Shown here: one piece after another, positions 13,192-22,069 of the stretch
Layout: each line of letters starts with the position of its first letter
How positions within the stretch are numbered: position 1 is the first letter of the stretch
Origin: Marinobacter sp. ANT_B65
Lineage (GTDB): Bacteria; Pseudomonadota; Gammaproteobacteria; Pseudomonadales; Oleiphilaceae
Assembly (NCBI RefSeq): GCF_002407605.1
Contig: NZ_NXGV01000001.1
Coordinates: 1,509,324 to 1,573,323 of the forward strand
DNA: 64,000 nucleotides
Direction of reading: 5' to 3'
The notes under the pieces: model-generated
The model's input: only the letters and a program-made list of their open reading frames with translations
Databases searched by the model: none
Told to the model about the DNA's origin: nothing
Program-made: the position numbers and the translations under genes

Positions 13192-15015
13192 ATGTTACAA
13201 AACAGGCCGAAGTCGCACCAGGTGGCCTCGCGTAAGGTGGTCGCCAAGCAAATTGACGATGTCCTTGCCGGTATTAGAGTCCCCGACCTGCCTTATCCTG
13301 CCGGGAAACTTTCGCCAGAAGCAATAAGTGACTGGCAACCCATACTATTTTCATGCTGGAAAGAGCAGCGCGACGAACGGGTCTCCCGTGTACTCCGCTC
13401 CGTTGAACTTGACTGGTCAGTGCGTCAGGTCAATGCGGCCTATGTGGCCGATCGCATTATGGACGTATTCCTCAAGACCAGCGGGCTTCACCCTCAGATT
13501 GTCCAACGCATTGCACGGTTGAGGTTCTATCTCGCATGGAGAATGAACCTGGATGGCAACCAGGCGTTTAGTGACACACTGTTGTCCTGGCTCGACAGCC
13601 TTCAGGAGTGGCGAGGCTGGAGTGATTCTGGCGGGCGCTCATCCAAAGCCCTGCTGGAACAGCTGGATACTTTGGTTATTGCCGTTTCTGCCGGGTTCGA
13701 GTCAGGCACTACCGGCCCCGTCGGCGCTTTTTGCCGGCAATGGCAGGATGATTCGCTCAGACGCAGCGCACAGGTCGGAAAATTGCGGCAGCGGTTGCTG
13801 GAAACCGAGCAGGGCGCCGCACGCCAAAGGCGCGCAGAACAGACTTCAAGGGCCCTGATCGGACGGGCCTTGCAGGGACGGAAGCTGCCCCAGCCGGTAT
13901 TGCATTTTATTTTTGATCACTGGCAAAAGCTGCTTAAACAAGCTGTATGGGACTCAGGTGTTAATGGTGAGACCTGTCGGCACGGAAGCAAACTGCTGGA
14001 ATGGCTGGTTTGGGTCGGGGATCCATCGCTGTCGGATAAGGACCGAAACCGGCTATATACCGTAGGCGAGCAGATAGGCGACAGGCTTCTCGATGTATGG
14101 AGCCGTGTCTTCGGTCACCCCCTTACACCAAATGCTCTTGCCGGCATTGGAACCGTCATGATGTCGAGACTAAGGGGCGAGTCGCCTGAATTGGTTGAGG
14201 CGTTACCGGACGATGGGAGCTTTCCCTGGAATCCGGACTGGCTCAGTTTTGAGGCCCCCAGAAGCGCTGATGTTCAGCCTTTCCAGAACCAGTGGTTTGT
14301 TGAAGGAGAAGGTAGTTCTGAACAACGTCGTTACTTTTTCACATTGCTTGAAGATACAGGAGAAGTTCTCTGGACCAACGGTACGGGAGTGAAACTTGGC
14401 CTGCAGTCCTGGCAAGCGTTCTGTGATGCAAAAACGACAGGCAGCATTCGTCCGCTGCCGGTTCTGACTCCATTTGGTGAGGTGCTTTGTAGCACAGTAG
14501 AGGTTCTGGCCAGGGCCTTTGAGAAGCAGCGCAAGCAACGTGAGCAGGCTGCAGAGGCTGCCAGGGCTCGCGCCGATGACCTGCGTAAGCAAAGGGAAGC
14601 CGCAGAGCTGAGGCGTCGGGAAGAGGCTGCTGCGATGCAGGCAACCCTCGAACGTGAACGGCAGGAAGCGGAAAGCAGGCGCAGGGCGAATGAACAGGCC
14701 GAGCAGGAACGGATATACAATGAAAAAATGGCTCTCGCGCAGAAGCAGGTAGACGATATCAGTCTGGGCAGCTGGATTCTGTTGGTATCAGACCGGCCAG
14801 AAACTGAAGCGGTCAGACTTAAACTGGCTGTTCGCACAAATGCATCCCGCAAGTTGATTTTTGTGGACCGCCTTGGCCTGAACCGTCGGGAATTTCAGGA
14901 AGATGAACTGGTTCTGGGTATTGTGGAAGAGCGTGTTCGCGTTCTGGGTGGTGCATCAGAGTTCGATGATACCTTGAGCCAGGTAGTCGGGCGTATTCGT
15001 GTTGGTCGAAACTGA
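13192..15015 (+). CDS. DUF1631-like cytoplasmic protein
   Basis: A 607-residue soluble protein of unknown function, placed in the DUF1631 family from its overall build: a long helical N-terminal two thirds, a strongly charged coiled coil (about residues 440-540, with E-R-R and E-R-Q repeats), and a small beta-rich C-terminal domain starting L-G-S-W-I-L-L-V and containing K-L-I-F-V-D-R-L-G. That last domain resembles a degenerate PilZ-like barrel. The ATG start is preferred over upstream non-ATG codons because GGGGA precedes it. A PilZ gene follows 24 bases downstream on the same transcript, so a link to c-di-GMP signalling is possible but unproven. Confidence 0.7.
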   Translation: MLQNRPKSHQVASRKVVAKQIDDVLAGIRVPDLPYPAGKLSPEAISDWQPILFSCWKEQRDERVSRVLRSVELDWSVRQVNAAYVADRIMDVFLKTSGLHPQIVQRIARLRFYLAWRMNLDGNQAFSDTLLSWLDSLQEWRGWSDSGGRSSKALLEQLDTLVIAVSAGFESGTTGPVGAFCRQWQDDSLRRSAQVGKLRQRLLETEQGAARQRRAEQTSRALIGRALQGRKLPQPVLHFIFDHWQKLLKQAVWDSGVNGETCRHGSKLLEWLVWVGDPSLSDKDRNRLYTVGEQIGDRLLDVWSRVFGHPLTPNALAGIGTVMMSRLRGESPELVEALPDDGSFPWNPDWLSFEAPRSADVQPFQNQWFVEGEGSSEQRRYFFTLLEDTGEVLWTNGTGVKLGLQSWQAFCDAKTTGSIRPLPVLTPFGEVLCSTVEVLARAFEKQRKQREQAAEAARARADDLRKQREAAELRRREEAAAMQATLERERQEAESRRRANEQAEQERIYNEKMALAQKQVDDISLGSWILLVSDRPETEAVRLKLAVRTNASRKLIFVDRLGLNRREFQEDELVLGIVEERVRVLGGASEFDDTLSQVVGRIRVGRN

Positions 15016-15039
15016 TAGAGCGGAAAGCCAGGAATAATA

Positions 15040-15453
15040 ATGAAAGATACTGACTATACGTTTGGAACTCAGGAAGACACACCTGGAGAGAGGGACAACC
15101 GTTCGCACTATCGTCTGACCGCGCGGGCACAGATTATGCTCGAAACCGAAGCCAGTTGCCCGGAACCCCGGGGAGTGCCTGTTACATCAGGGCGTGAAGT
15201 AGAGTGTTGTGTTCGCGACATGTCGACCACAGGGCTGCGTCTGGTGTCCCATGAACGAATTGAACTTGGTGCATTGCTTCCGGCATCTGTTTCTCTGTCG
15301 AACGATTCAGAGCCTTTTGCCCTGACTGTCGAAGTGATCTGGTGTCGTCCTCATGGGACCGATTATCTGGTCGGATTGAGTATTGTAGAATCAGAACAGA
15401 CCGCTCATATTGAATGGACAGAGGCTGTTGCGATAGTTATGGATCCGTTCTGA
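15040..15453 (+). CDS. PilZ-domain protein (probable c-di-GMP receptor)
   Basis: A 137-residue single-domain protein. Both c-di-GMP binding signatures are present: RxxxR at residues 21-25 (R-S-H-Y-R) and DxSxxG at residues 60-65 (D-M-S-T-T-G). This suggests that it can bind the nucleotide. No membrane segment or output domain is visible, so it may act through a partner such as the preceding DUF1631 protein. A hairpin terminator follows the stop. Confidence 0.85.
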   Translation: MKDTDYTFGTQEDTPGERDNRSHYRLTARAQIMLETEASCPEPRGVPVTSGREVECCVRDMSTTGLRLVSHERIELGALLPASVSLSNDSEPFALTVEVIWCRPHGTDYLVGLSIVESEQTAHIEWTEAVAIVMDPF

Positions 15454-15500
15454 GGCAAGAGCTTCAGAGTGGGGTGCGGCAGGACAGCTGAGGGTATGGA

Positions 15501-15528
15501 GCAGGGAGCCTGGGGGCAGGCTCCCTGC
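15501..15528. terminator. bidirectional terminator hairpin
   Basis: An 11-base-pair perfect stem (GCAGGGAGCCT with its complement) and a 6-base G-rich loop lie between the convergent PilZ and fabI genes. It is followed by CTTTAC on the plus strand. Confidence 0.65.
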
Positions 15529-15536
15529 TTTACAAA

Positions 15537-16337
15537 TCAATCTTCAGATGTTGATTCTTCCAGTTCTCCCATGCCGGTAATGTTGAACCCGGCATCTACG
15601 TACATGATCTCACCGGTGATACCGCTGGACATGTCGGAACCCAGAAACGCAGCAGCGTTGCCTACTTCATCGGTTGTTACGTTACGGCGCAGGGGAGCAC
15701 GTCTTGCGTTTTCTGCCAGCATCTTGCGGAAGCTCTTGATGCCAGAGGCCGCCAATGTACGGATTGGTCCGGCGGAAATCCCGTTTACCCGGATGCCATC
15801 CCTGCCAAGGCTGGCAGCCATGTAGCGAACATTGGCCTCCAGAGATGCTTTGGCAAGACCCATCACGTTGTAGTTCTGCAGAACCTTCTCCGCACCAAGG
15901 TAGCTCAGGGTGATCAGAGAGCTTCCTTCGTGCATCATGGAACGGGCGCCTTTCGCCAGAGCTACAAAGCTGTAGGAACTGATGTCATGGGCGATTTTAA
16001 AGCCTTCACGGGTAGTGACATCAACGTAATTACCATCAAGCTCATGCCCTGGCGCAAAACCAACAGCGTGAACGATAATATCGATGTTGTCCCAGTGTTT
16101 TCCCAGTTCTTTGAAAACATTGTCAATTTCTTCATCGCTGGCAACGTCGCAAGGGAAAACCAGGTTACTGCCCCAGCCCTCAGCGAACTTCTCGACCCGC
16201 GGTTTGAGTTTTTCATTCTGGTAAGTAAAAGCCAGCTCGGCGCCTTCGCGAGCAAATGCCTCGGCAATGCCGTATGCGATGGACAGTTTGCTGGCTACGC
16301 CTACAATCAGCGCTTTCTTGCCACTGAGTATTCCCAT
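15537..16337 (-). CDS. fabI: NADH-dependent enoyl-[acyl-carrier-protein] reductase FabI
   Basis: Last reductive step of each fatty-acid elongation cycle and the triclosan target. The 266-residue protein starts [13 protein letters not shown], the standard FabI N-terminus, with GGGAG 8 bases upstream. A longer in-frame start exists but adds non-conserved residues. The catalytic Y-x6-K is in Y-N-V-M-G-L-A-K, and the upstream S-Y-L-G-A segment is typical of FabI rather than other SDRs. It lies downstream of the yej transporter genes on the same strand, as in Pseudomonas aeruginosa. Confidence 0.95.
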   Translation of the reverse strand: MGILSGKKALIVGVASKLSIAYGIAEAFAREGAELAFTYQNEKLKPRVEKFAEGWGSNLVFPCDVASDEEIDNVFKELGKHWDNIDIIVHAVGFAPGHELDGNYVDVTTREGFKIAHDISSYSFVALAKGARSMMHEGSSLITLSYLGAEKVLQNYNVMGLAKASLEANVRYMAASLGRDGIRVNGISAGPIRTLAASGIKSFRKMLAENARRAPLRRNVTTDEVGNAAAFLGSDMSSGITGEIMYVDAGFNITGMGELEESTSED

Positions 16338-16403
16338 GGGTGATTCTCCCTGTGTTCCTGATTTTGGTGCATTATCCACGAAGTGTCCCCGCAGGAGTAA
16401 CGC

Positions 16404-18020
16404 TCAAATAGTCTTAGTTACGTGAGCATCTTTCTGTTGATAGAAAAACGCAGCGTGTAACAGTTCTTGTGTGTATTGCTCCTTGGGTGCCTGGAAGATA
16501 TCAGAGGCATCCCCATATTCAACGATGGCACCCTGTTTGAGCACCAGCAATTGATGGCTGAGGGCTCTCACAACGGCCAGATCATGGCTGATAAAGATAT
16601 AGCTTAGACCATAGCGTGCCTGAATATCCCTAAGCAGCTCAATCACTTGTTTCTGAACGGTCCGATCCAGAGCGGATGTAGGTTCATCCAGAATGATAAG
16701 GTCTGGTTGTAACACCAGGGCACGGGCAATGGCAATGCGCTGGCGTTGTCCTCCTGAGAACTCATGGGGGTAACGGTGCCTTGCCTCGGGATCAAGCCCC
16801 ACATCACTCAGAGCTGTTATTACCTTCTGGTCGTGGGTTTGAGTGTTTTCCGGATCGTGTATTTCCAGTCCTTCCCTAACAATCTCGGCAACAGACATGC
16901 GGGGGCTAAGACTGCCAAAAGGATCCTGGAAAACGATCTGTACTCTTCGCCGCCAGGGCCGGAATGCGCTCTGGTCGAGTCCGGCCAACTCTTGCCCGTC
17001 CAGTTTCATGCTGCCTGTGCTTGCTGTCAGCTTGAGCAGAGCATGGCCAATCGTCGTTTTTCCGCTGCCGCTTTCACCCACAATGCCGAGCGTCCGGCCA
17101 GCCTCAAGGTTGAAACTGACATGCTTCACCGCGTGAAAGTACTCTTTTACTTTGCCGAACAGTCCTTTTCGGGTCGGAAACCGGACGTCCAGGTTGCTGA
17201 CGCTCAAAAGTGGTTCGCCGCCCATGGGTTGGGGGAGTGGTCCATCCGGGGGCTCGGCATCCAGAAGTTTTCGGGTATATGGATGGGTAGGCGTTGCAAA
17301 CAGTGCCAGGGTTTCTCCCTGTTCAACCAGCTTGCCCCGTTCCAGTACTGCAACCCGGTCAGCGTAGCGGCGAACGATACTCAGGTCATGGGTAATGAGG
17401 AGGATCGCCATACCCAATTTCTTCTGCAAGTCCTGCAGCAGTTCCAATACCTGTTTCTGTACGGTTACATCCAGGGCAGTGGTTGGCTCATCGGCTATAA
17501 GCAGATCAGGCTCGTTGGCCAGTGCCATGGCAATCATAACGCGCTGCTTCTGGCCACCGGAAAGCTGATGCGGGTATGAGTCAAGGCGGTTTTCGGGATC
17601 GTCGATACCTACCAGTTGCAGAAGTTCAAGGCAGCGTTTTCTGGCCTGGGGGCCGCGCATACCCTTGTGGAGAGCAAGCGTTTCACTGATCTGCTTTTCA
17701 ACGCTGTGCAGAGGGTTCAGGGACGTCATGGGTTCCTGAAAGATCATGCTGATCTCCCTCCCGCGAATCTGGCGAAGGCGTTTTTCCGGGGCTTGCAACA
17801 GGTCTTCGCCACGATAGCGAACCTCGCCACTGGGATAGCTTGCATGCCGTTCATCCAGCAGCCTTAACACAGACAATGCAGTGATGGATTTTCCTGAGCC
17901 ACTTTCGCCAACCAGTGCGAGAGTCTCACCCTGTTGCAGGCTGAGCGACAGTGAGTCTACGGCCTTCTGACCCTGGTCAAAACAGATCGAGAGATTCGTT
18001 ATCTCTAACAGCTTGCTCAT
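16404..18020 (-). CDS. yejF: YejF-like ABC transporter ATPase (two nucleotide-binding domains)
   Basis: Energises the import of peptides (microcin C-type substrates in E. coli YejABEF). The 538-residue protein carries two complete ATPase domains: Walker A G-E-S-G-S-G-K-S and signature L-S-G-G-Q-K-Q-R in the first half, then G-E-S-G-S-G-K-T and F-S-G-G-Q-R-Q-R in the second. Each is followed by the C-terminal extension (H-P-Y-T-R-K-L-L) of oligopeptide-type ATPases. It is the last gene of a four-gene transporter set with 12-15 base gaps. Confidence 0.92.
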   Translation of the reverse strand: MSKLLEITNLSICFDQGQKAVDSLSLSLQQGETLALVGESGSGKSITALSVLRLLDERHASYPSGEVRYRGEDLLQAPEKRLRQIRGREISMIFQEPMTSLNPLHSVEKQISETLALHKGMRGPQARKRCLELLQLVGIDDPENRLDSYPHQLSGGQKQRVMIAMALANEPDLLIADEPTTALDVTVQKQVLELLQDLQKKLGMAILLITHDLSIVRRYADRVAVLERGKLVEQGETLALFATPTHPYTRKLLDAEPPDGPLPQPMGGEPLLSVSNLDVRFPTRKGLFGKVKEYFHAVKHVSFNLEAGRTLGIVGESGSGKTTIGHALLKLTASTGSMKLDGQELAGLDQSAFRPWRRRVQIVFQDPFGSLSPRMSVAEIVREGLEIHDPENTQTHDQKVITALSDVGLDPEARHRYPHEFSGGQRQRIAIARALVLQPDLIILDEPTSALDRTVQKQVIELLRDIQARYGLSYIFISHDLAVVRALSHQLLVLKQGAIVEYGDASDIFQAPKEQYTQELLHAAFFYQQKDAHVTKTI

Positions 18021-18032
18021 AGCAGTGTGCCC

Positions 18033-19058
18033 TTAAGCATTCTTGCGGGGGTCAAAGGCATCACGTACAGCTTCACCTACGAAAACCAACAGGGTCAGCA
18101 TCAATGACAGAGAAACAAACGCCGAAATGCCAAGCCAGGGAGCATGCAGGTTTGTTTTACCCTGAGCAATCAGCTCGCCAAGTGATGGTGAACCAGACGG
18201 TAAGCCAAAACCAAGAAAGTCCAGAGAGGTAAGGCCGGTAATTGCCCCGGTAAGGATAAACGGCAGAAACGTCAGTGTGGCTACCATGGCATTCGGGAGA
18301 ATATGACGGAACATGATTTTCCGGTTATCCAGCCCCAGTGCCCTTGCCGCTTTCACGTATTCAAAATTACGGGCTCTGAGGAATTCTGCGCGCACCACAT
18401 CTACCAGCCCCATCCAGCTGAACATCAGCATGATACCAAGCAGCCACCAGAAGTTTGGCTGGACTATGCCCGAGAGTATTATCAGAAGATACAGAACCGG
18501 AAGCCCTGACCAGATTTCAATAAACCGTTGCCCGACAAGGTCAATTTTCCCACCGTAAAAGCCCTGTATTGCGCCGACAGTGACGCCAGCAATGCAGCTG
18601 GCGATAGTGAGTGTAAGGCCAAACAGCACGGATATGCGGAAACCATAGATAACCCGTGCGGCTACATCACGCCCCTGATCGTCTGTCCCCAGCCAGTTCT
18701 CTGCACTGGGAGGAGCAGGAGAGGGCACATCAAGATCGTAATTGATTGTGTCGTAACTGAACCGGATCGGTGGCCAGAGCATCCAGCCATTGGCGAGGAT
18801 TTCATCTGCAATAAACGGGTCCCGGTAATCGGCATCTGTAGGAAGAAAACCACCAAATGTTTCTTCCGGTACAGTCTCCACAACCGGAAAGTACAGTGTG
18901 TCGTGATAGGAAATCACAAGTGGTTTGTCGTTTGCGATCAACTCTGCCACCAGGGTGAGCCCGAAAACCACCAAAAACACCCATAGCGACCAGAAACCCC
19001 GGCGGTTTTTGCGGAAATTACGCAAACGCCTTTGTTGAACAGGTGTAAGCGCCTTCAC
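18033..19058 (-). CDS. yejE: YejE-like ABC transporter permease
   Basis: Inner-membrane permease of 341 residues. An N-terminal membrane segment is followed by a long periplasmic insertion (about residues 45-135, typical of YejE) and then a five-segment permease core. The EAA-type loop is visible as E-Y-V-K-A-A-R-A-L-G-L-D. It is translated just after yejB (one base between stop and start) and before yejF. Confidence 0.92.
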   Translation of the reverse strand: MKALTPVQQRRLRNFRKNRRGFWSLWVFLVVFGLTLVAELIANDKPLVISYHDTLYFPVVETVPEETFGGFLPTDADYRDPFIADEILANGWMLWPPIRFSYDTINYDLDVPSPAPPSAENWLGTDDQGRDVAARVIYGFRISVLFGLTLTIASCIAGVTVGAIQGFYGGKIDLVGQRFIEIWSGLPVLYLLIILSGIVQPNFWWLLGIMLMFSWMGLVDVVRAEFLRARNFEYVKAARALGLDNRKIMFRHILPNAMVATLTFLPFILTGAITGLTSLDFLGFGLPSGSPSLGELIAQGKTNLHAPWLGISAFVSLSLMLTLLVFVGEAVRDAFDPRKNA

Positions 19059-19059
19059 G

Positions 19060-20145
19060 CTATGCGCCCTCCCGGCTTTCGAAGTCTATGCGGGGGTCTA
19101 CCAGCACATAGGTGATGTCGCTGATCAGCTTAAGTGCCAGTCCCATTAACGTAAAAATAAAGAGCGTGCCAAAAATTACCGGGTAATCCCGGTTAAGAGC
19201 GGCCTCGAAGCCCAGCAGGCCCAGTCCATCAAGGGAGAAAATAACTTCAATGAGCAGTGATCCGGTAAAGAAGAGGGTAACGAGTACGCCGGGCAGGCTC
19301 GCAATGACGATAAGCATGGCGTTACGGAATACATGCCCGTAAAGAACCTGATTTTCATCCAGTCCTTTGGCTCTGGCGGTTACAACGTACTGTTTACCAA
19401 TCTCATCGAGAAATGAGTTCTTGGTAAGCAGGGTAAGTGTGGCGAAGCCCCCGATAACATTAGCGGCTATCGGTAGTGCAAGGTGCCAGAAGTAATCTCC
19501 GATTTTCTGATACCAGTTGAGTTGATCAAAGTCAGGGGAGGTAAGGCCGCGCAGAGGGAACCAGTCGAAGTAACTGCCCCCGGCAAACAAAACAATCAAA
19601 AGGATTGCAAACAGGAATCCCGGGATCGCATAGCCGATTACGATGGCGGAGCTACTCCAGACATCAAAACGGGAACCGTCTGAAACTGCCTTGCGGATTC
19701 CCAGCGGGATGGAAATAAAGTAGATGATAAGCGTAGACCAGAGCCCGAGGGAGATTGAAACAGGCATTTTGTCGAGAATAAGCTCGGTAACACTTTTTTC
19801 TCTGAAGAATGAATCGCCGAAATTGAATGTTGCGTAGTCTTTGAGCATTTTGAAAAAACGCTCATGGGCGGGCTTATCGAAGCCATACATTACTTCGATT
19901 TCTTTAAGCATTTCATCCGGGATGCCGCGGGAGCCTCGCCTGTCACCTGAGGCACTGGAAACCTCGGCTCCGGTCTCGCCGCCAGAGGCACGGGCCAGGG
20001 CGCTACCGCCATGACCTTCCATTTCAGCAATCAACTGTTCAACCGGCCCGCCAGGCGCCGCCTGTACGATCACAAAGTTGAGCAGCAGTATGCCGATAAG
20101 GGTTGGAATAATCAGCGCAAGGCGCCGGAGTATATAGATGCCCAT
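19060..20145 (-). CDS. yejB: YejB-like ABC transporter permease
   Basis: Companion permease of YejE, 361 residues. It begins [18 protein letters not shown], the classic N-terminus of DppB/OppB/YejB permeases, and has six hydrophobic segments. An unusual G-, S- and A-rich hydrophilic insert (about residues 40-75) lies in the first periplasmic loop. The EAA loop is [12 protein letters not shown]. It starts 15 bases after the yejA stop. Confidence 0.92.
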   Translation of the reverse strand: MGIYILRRLALIIPTLIGILLLNFVIVQAAPGGPVEQLIAEMEGHGGSALARASGGETGAEVSSASGDRRGSRGIPDEMLKEIEVMYGFDKPAHERFFKMLKDYATFNFGDSFFREKSVTELILDKMPVSISLGLWSTLIIYFISIPLGIRKAVSDGSRFDVWSSSAIVIGYAIPGFLFAILLIVLFAGGSYFDWFPLRGLTSPDFDQLNWYQKIGDYFWHLALPIAANVIGGFATLTLLTKNSFLDEIGKQYVVTARAKGLDENQVLYGHVFRNAMLIVIASLPGVLVTLFFTGSLLIEVIFSLDGLGLLGFEAALNRDYPVIFGTLFIFTLMGLALKLISDITYVLVDPRIDFESREGA

Positions 20146-20160
20146 GCAGCGGCAGATTCC

Positions 20161-22002
20161 TCAGGGCTCAGCCCACCAGTTGTCGAGGTCAGTACCGTTT
20201 TTGGGTGTTATGTCCGGGTGCTTGAGGTGGTTCCAGTAGGCAACACGGTCTTTAGCAAGATGCCAGTGAGGAATCACATAGTGTCCATGAAGCAGAACCC
20301 TGTCCAGCGCCCGGGTTCGCTGTACCAGTTCCTCGCGATCCGGAGCCTGAATGACCAGGTCCACAAGTTCGTCAACGACCGGATCGCTTACACCTGCATA
20401 ATTGCGGGAGCCTTTGGCGTCTTTCGTGGAGGAGTGCCAGAATTCCCGCTGTTCATTACCGGGAGAGTCGGACTGGCCGATGCCCTGGGTAATCATGTCA
20501 AAGTCAAATTCCCGTGCGCGCTGAACGTATTGGTTGCTATCCACAAGACGCACAGAAATGTCGATACCAAGCTTGGCCAGATTGTTTTTGAAGGGCAGTA
20601 CAACCCGCTCGAAGGTTTTCTGGAACAGCAGAATCTCGAATTCGAGAGGCTTGCCTGTTTTTGCGTGGACCATCTTGCCATCGCGAATCTGGTAGCCGGC
20701 GGAACGCAAAAGCTCCATTGCTGTACGCAGGTTTTTCCTGAGACCCTGAGGGCTGTCAGTGGACGGCACGGTATAGGGCTCTGTGAAGATATCTTCTCCC
20801 AGTTGCCCACGATATTTTTCAAGAATTTCAAGCTCCCGACCAGTGGGAAGGCCACTTGAGGCCAGTTCGCTATTCTCGAAGTAACTCCTGGTACGGGTAT
20901 ATTGACCGAAAAACAGATTCTTGTTCGTCCACTCGTAGTCGAAACCGTAGGCCAGCGCTTGCCGAACCAGTGGATCGCTGAATATTTCCCTGCGGGTATT
21001 GAACACAAAGCCCTGCATACCGGTAGGGCGATGGTGTTCTATGGCTTCCTTGACGATTATGCCCTTATCGAACTTTTCACCGGTGTAAGCCGTTGCCCAG
21101 TTTTTGGCTGAACTCTCTATTCTGAAGTCAAAGTTACCGGCTTTGAACGCCTCTAATGCAACCGTGTCGTCGGTATAGTAATCATAGCGAATGTGGTCAA
21201 AGTTAAACCGGCCTTTACGAACTGCCAGGTCTTTTGCCCAGTAATCATCCAGACGGTCATAAACAATGGACCGGCCTGCTTCAAAACTGCCAATCCGGTA
21301 GGCGCCGCTGCCCACGGGTGGGGTGAGGCCGTTATCGCCAAACTCGTGGCTTTGCCAGTAATGCGAGGGCAGGATCGGCATCTGACCCAGGATCAGGGGG
21401 AGTTCCCGGTTACTGCTCTGCTTGAAATCAAAGCGTATCCGGTGGGGGTTCTCCACCGTTACCTTACTCACGCCGGCGTAATAATTGCGGTAGAACGGAT
21501 GGCCCTTCGTTGTGAGGGTTTCGAATGAAAAATTTACATCTTCTGCGGTAATGGGTTCGCCATCCTGAAACCTGGCGGCCTTTCGCAGGTTAAACACTAC
21601 GTAGCTGCGGTCTTCCGGCGTTTCCAGTGATTCGGCAATCAATCCGTACATGGAGAAGGCTTCATCAGCGGAGTATTCAAGCAGAGTGTCATAGACATAA
21701 CTGCTGATGCCTGCGGCCGCCACGCCGCGTATGTCGAAGGGGTTGAAGGAATCGAAACCGTTGGATACTACGGCCATCTTCAGAGTGCCGCCTTTGGGCG
21801 CATCCGGGTTAACATAATCGAAATGACTGAACCCTTCGGGATATTTTGGCGCTCCGTGCATGGCAATGCCGTGAACAGGCTCCGGATTCAGCGGTGAAGG
21901 GGCGGAGCTCTGAGCGTTTGCAAAGAGAAAACCGGGAGCGGCCATCAGGGCCACGAAATTAAAAAGTAATGTGAGGCTTGAGGCGATTGGAGTTCTTGTC
22001 AT
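20161..22002 (-). CDS. yejA: YejA-like periplasmic peptide-binding protein
   Basis: Substrate-binding component of the Yej importer, 613 residues from the chosen ATG. An N-terminal signal peptide (about residues 8-30, ending near F-A-N-A) is followed by a family 5 extracellular solute-binding fold; the H-G-I-A-M-H-G-A-P-K-Y-P segment and D-A-P-K-G-G-T-L are typical of YejA. An upstream in-frame GTG would give 12 more residues before the signal peptide and is less likely. It lies just downstream of mltD, possibly in the same transcript. Confidence 0.93.
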   Translation of the reverse strand: MTRTPIASSLTLLFNFVALMAAPGFLFANAQSSAPSPLNPEPVHGIAMHGAPKYPEGFSHFDYVNPDAPKGGTLKMAVVSNGFDSFNPFDIRGVAAAGISSYVYDTLLEYSADEAFSMYGLIAESLETPEDRSYVVFNLRKAARFQDGEPITAEDVNFSFETLTTKGHPFYRNYYAGVSKVTVENPHRIRFDFKQSSNRELPLILGQMPILPSHYWQSHEFGDNGLTPPVGSGAYRIGSFEAGRSIVYDRLDDYWAKDLAVRKGRFNFDHIRYDYYTDDTVALEAFKAGNFDFRIESSAKNWATAYTGEKFDKGIIVKEAIEHHRPTGMQGFVFNTRREIFSDPLVRQALAYGFDYEWTNKNLFFGQYTRTRSYFENSELASSGLPTGRELEILEKYRGQLGEDIFTEPYTVPSTDSPQGLRKNLRTAMELLRSAGYQIRDGKMVHAKTGKPLEFEILLFQKTFERVVLPFKNNLAKLGIDISVRLVDSNQYVQRAREFDFDMITQGIGQSDSPGNEQREFWHSSTKDAKGSRNYAGVSDPVVDELVDLVIQAPDREELVQRTRALDRVLLHGHYVIPHWHLAKDRVAYWNHLKHPDITPKNGTDLDNWWAEP

Positions 22003-22069
22003 GGGTCTCGCACGTTCTGGAGTTTCAGGCCGGCGCACCGGGGCATCCTGCCCCGTGAACCTAGTGTAC

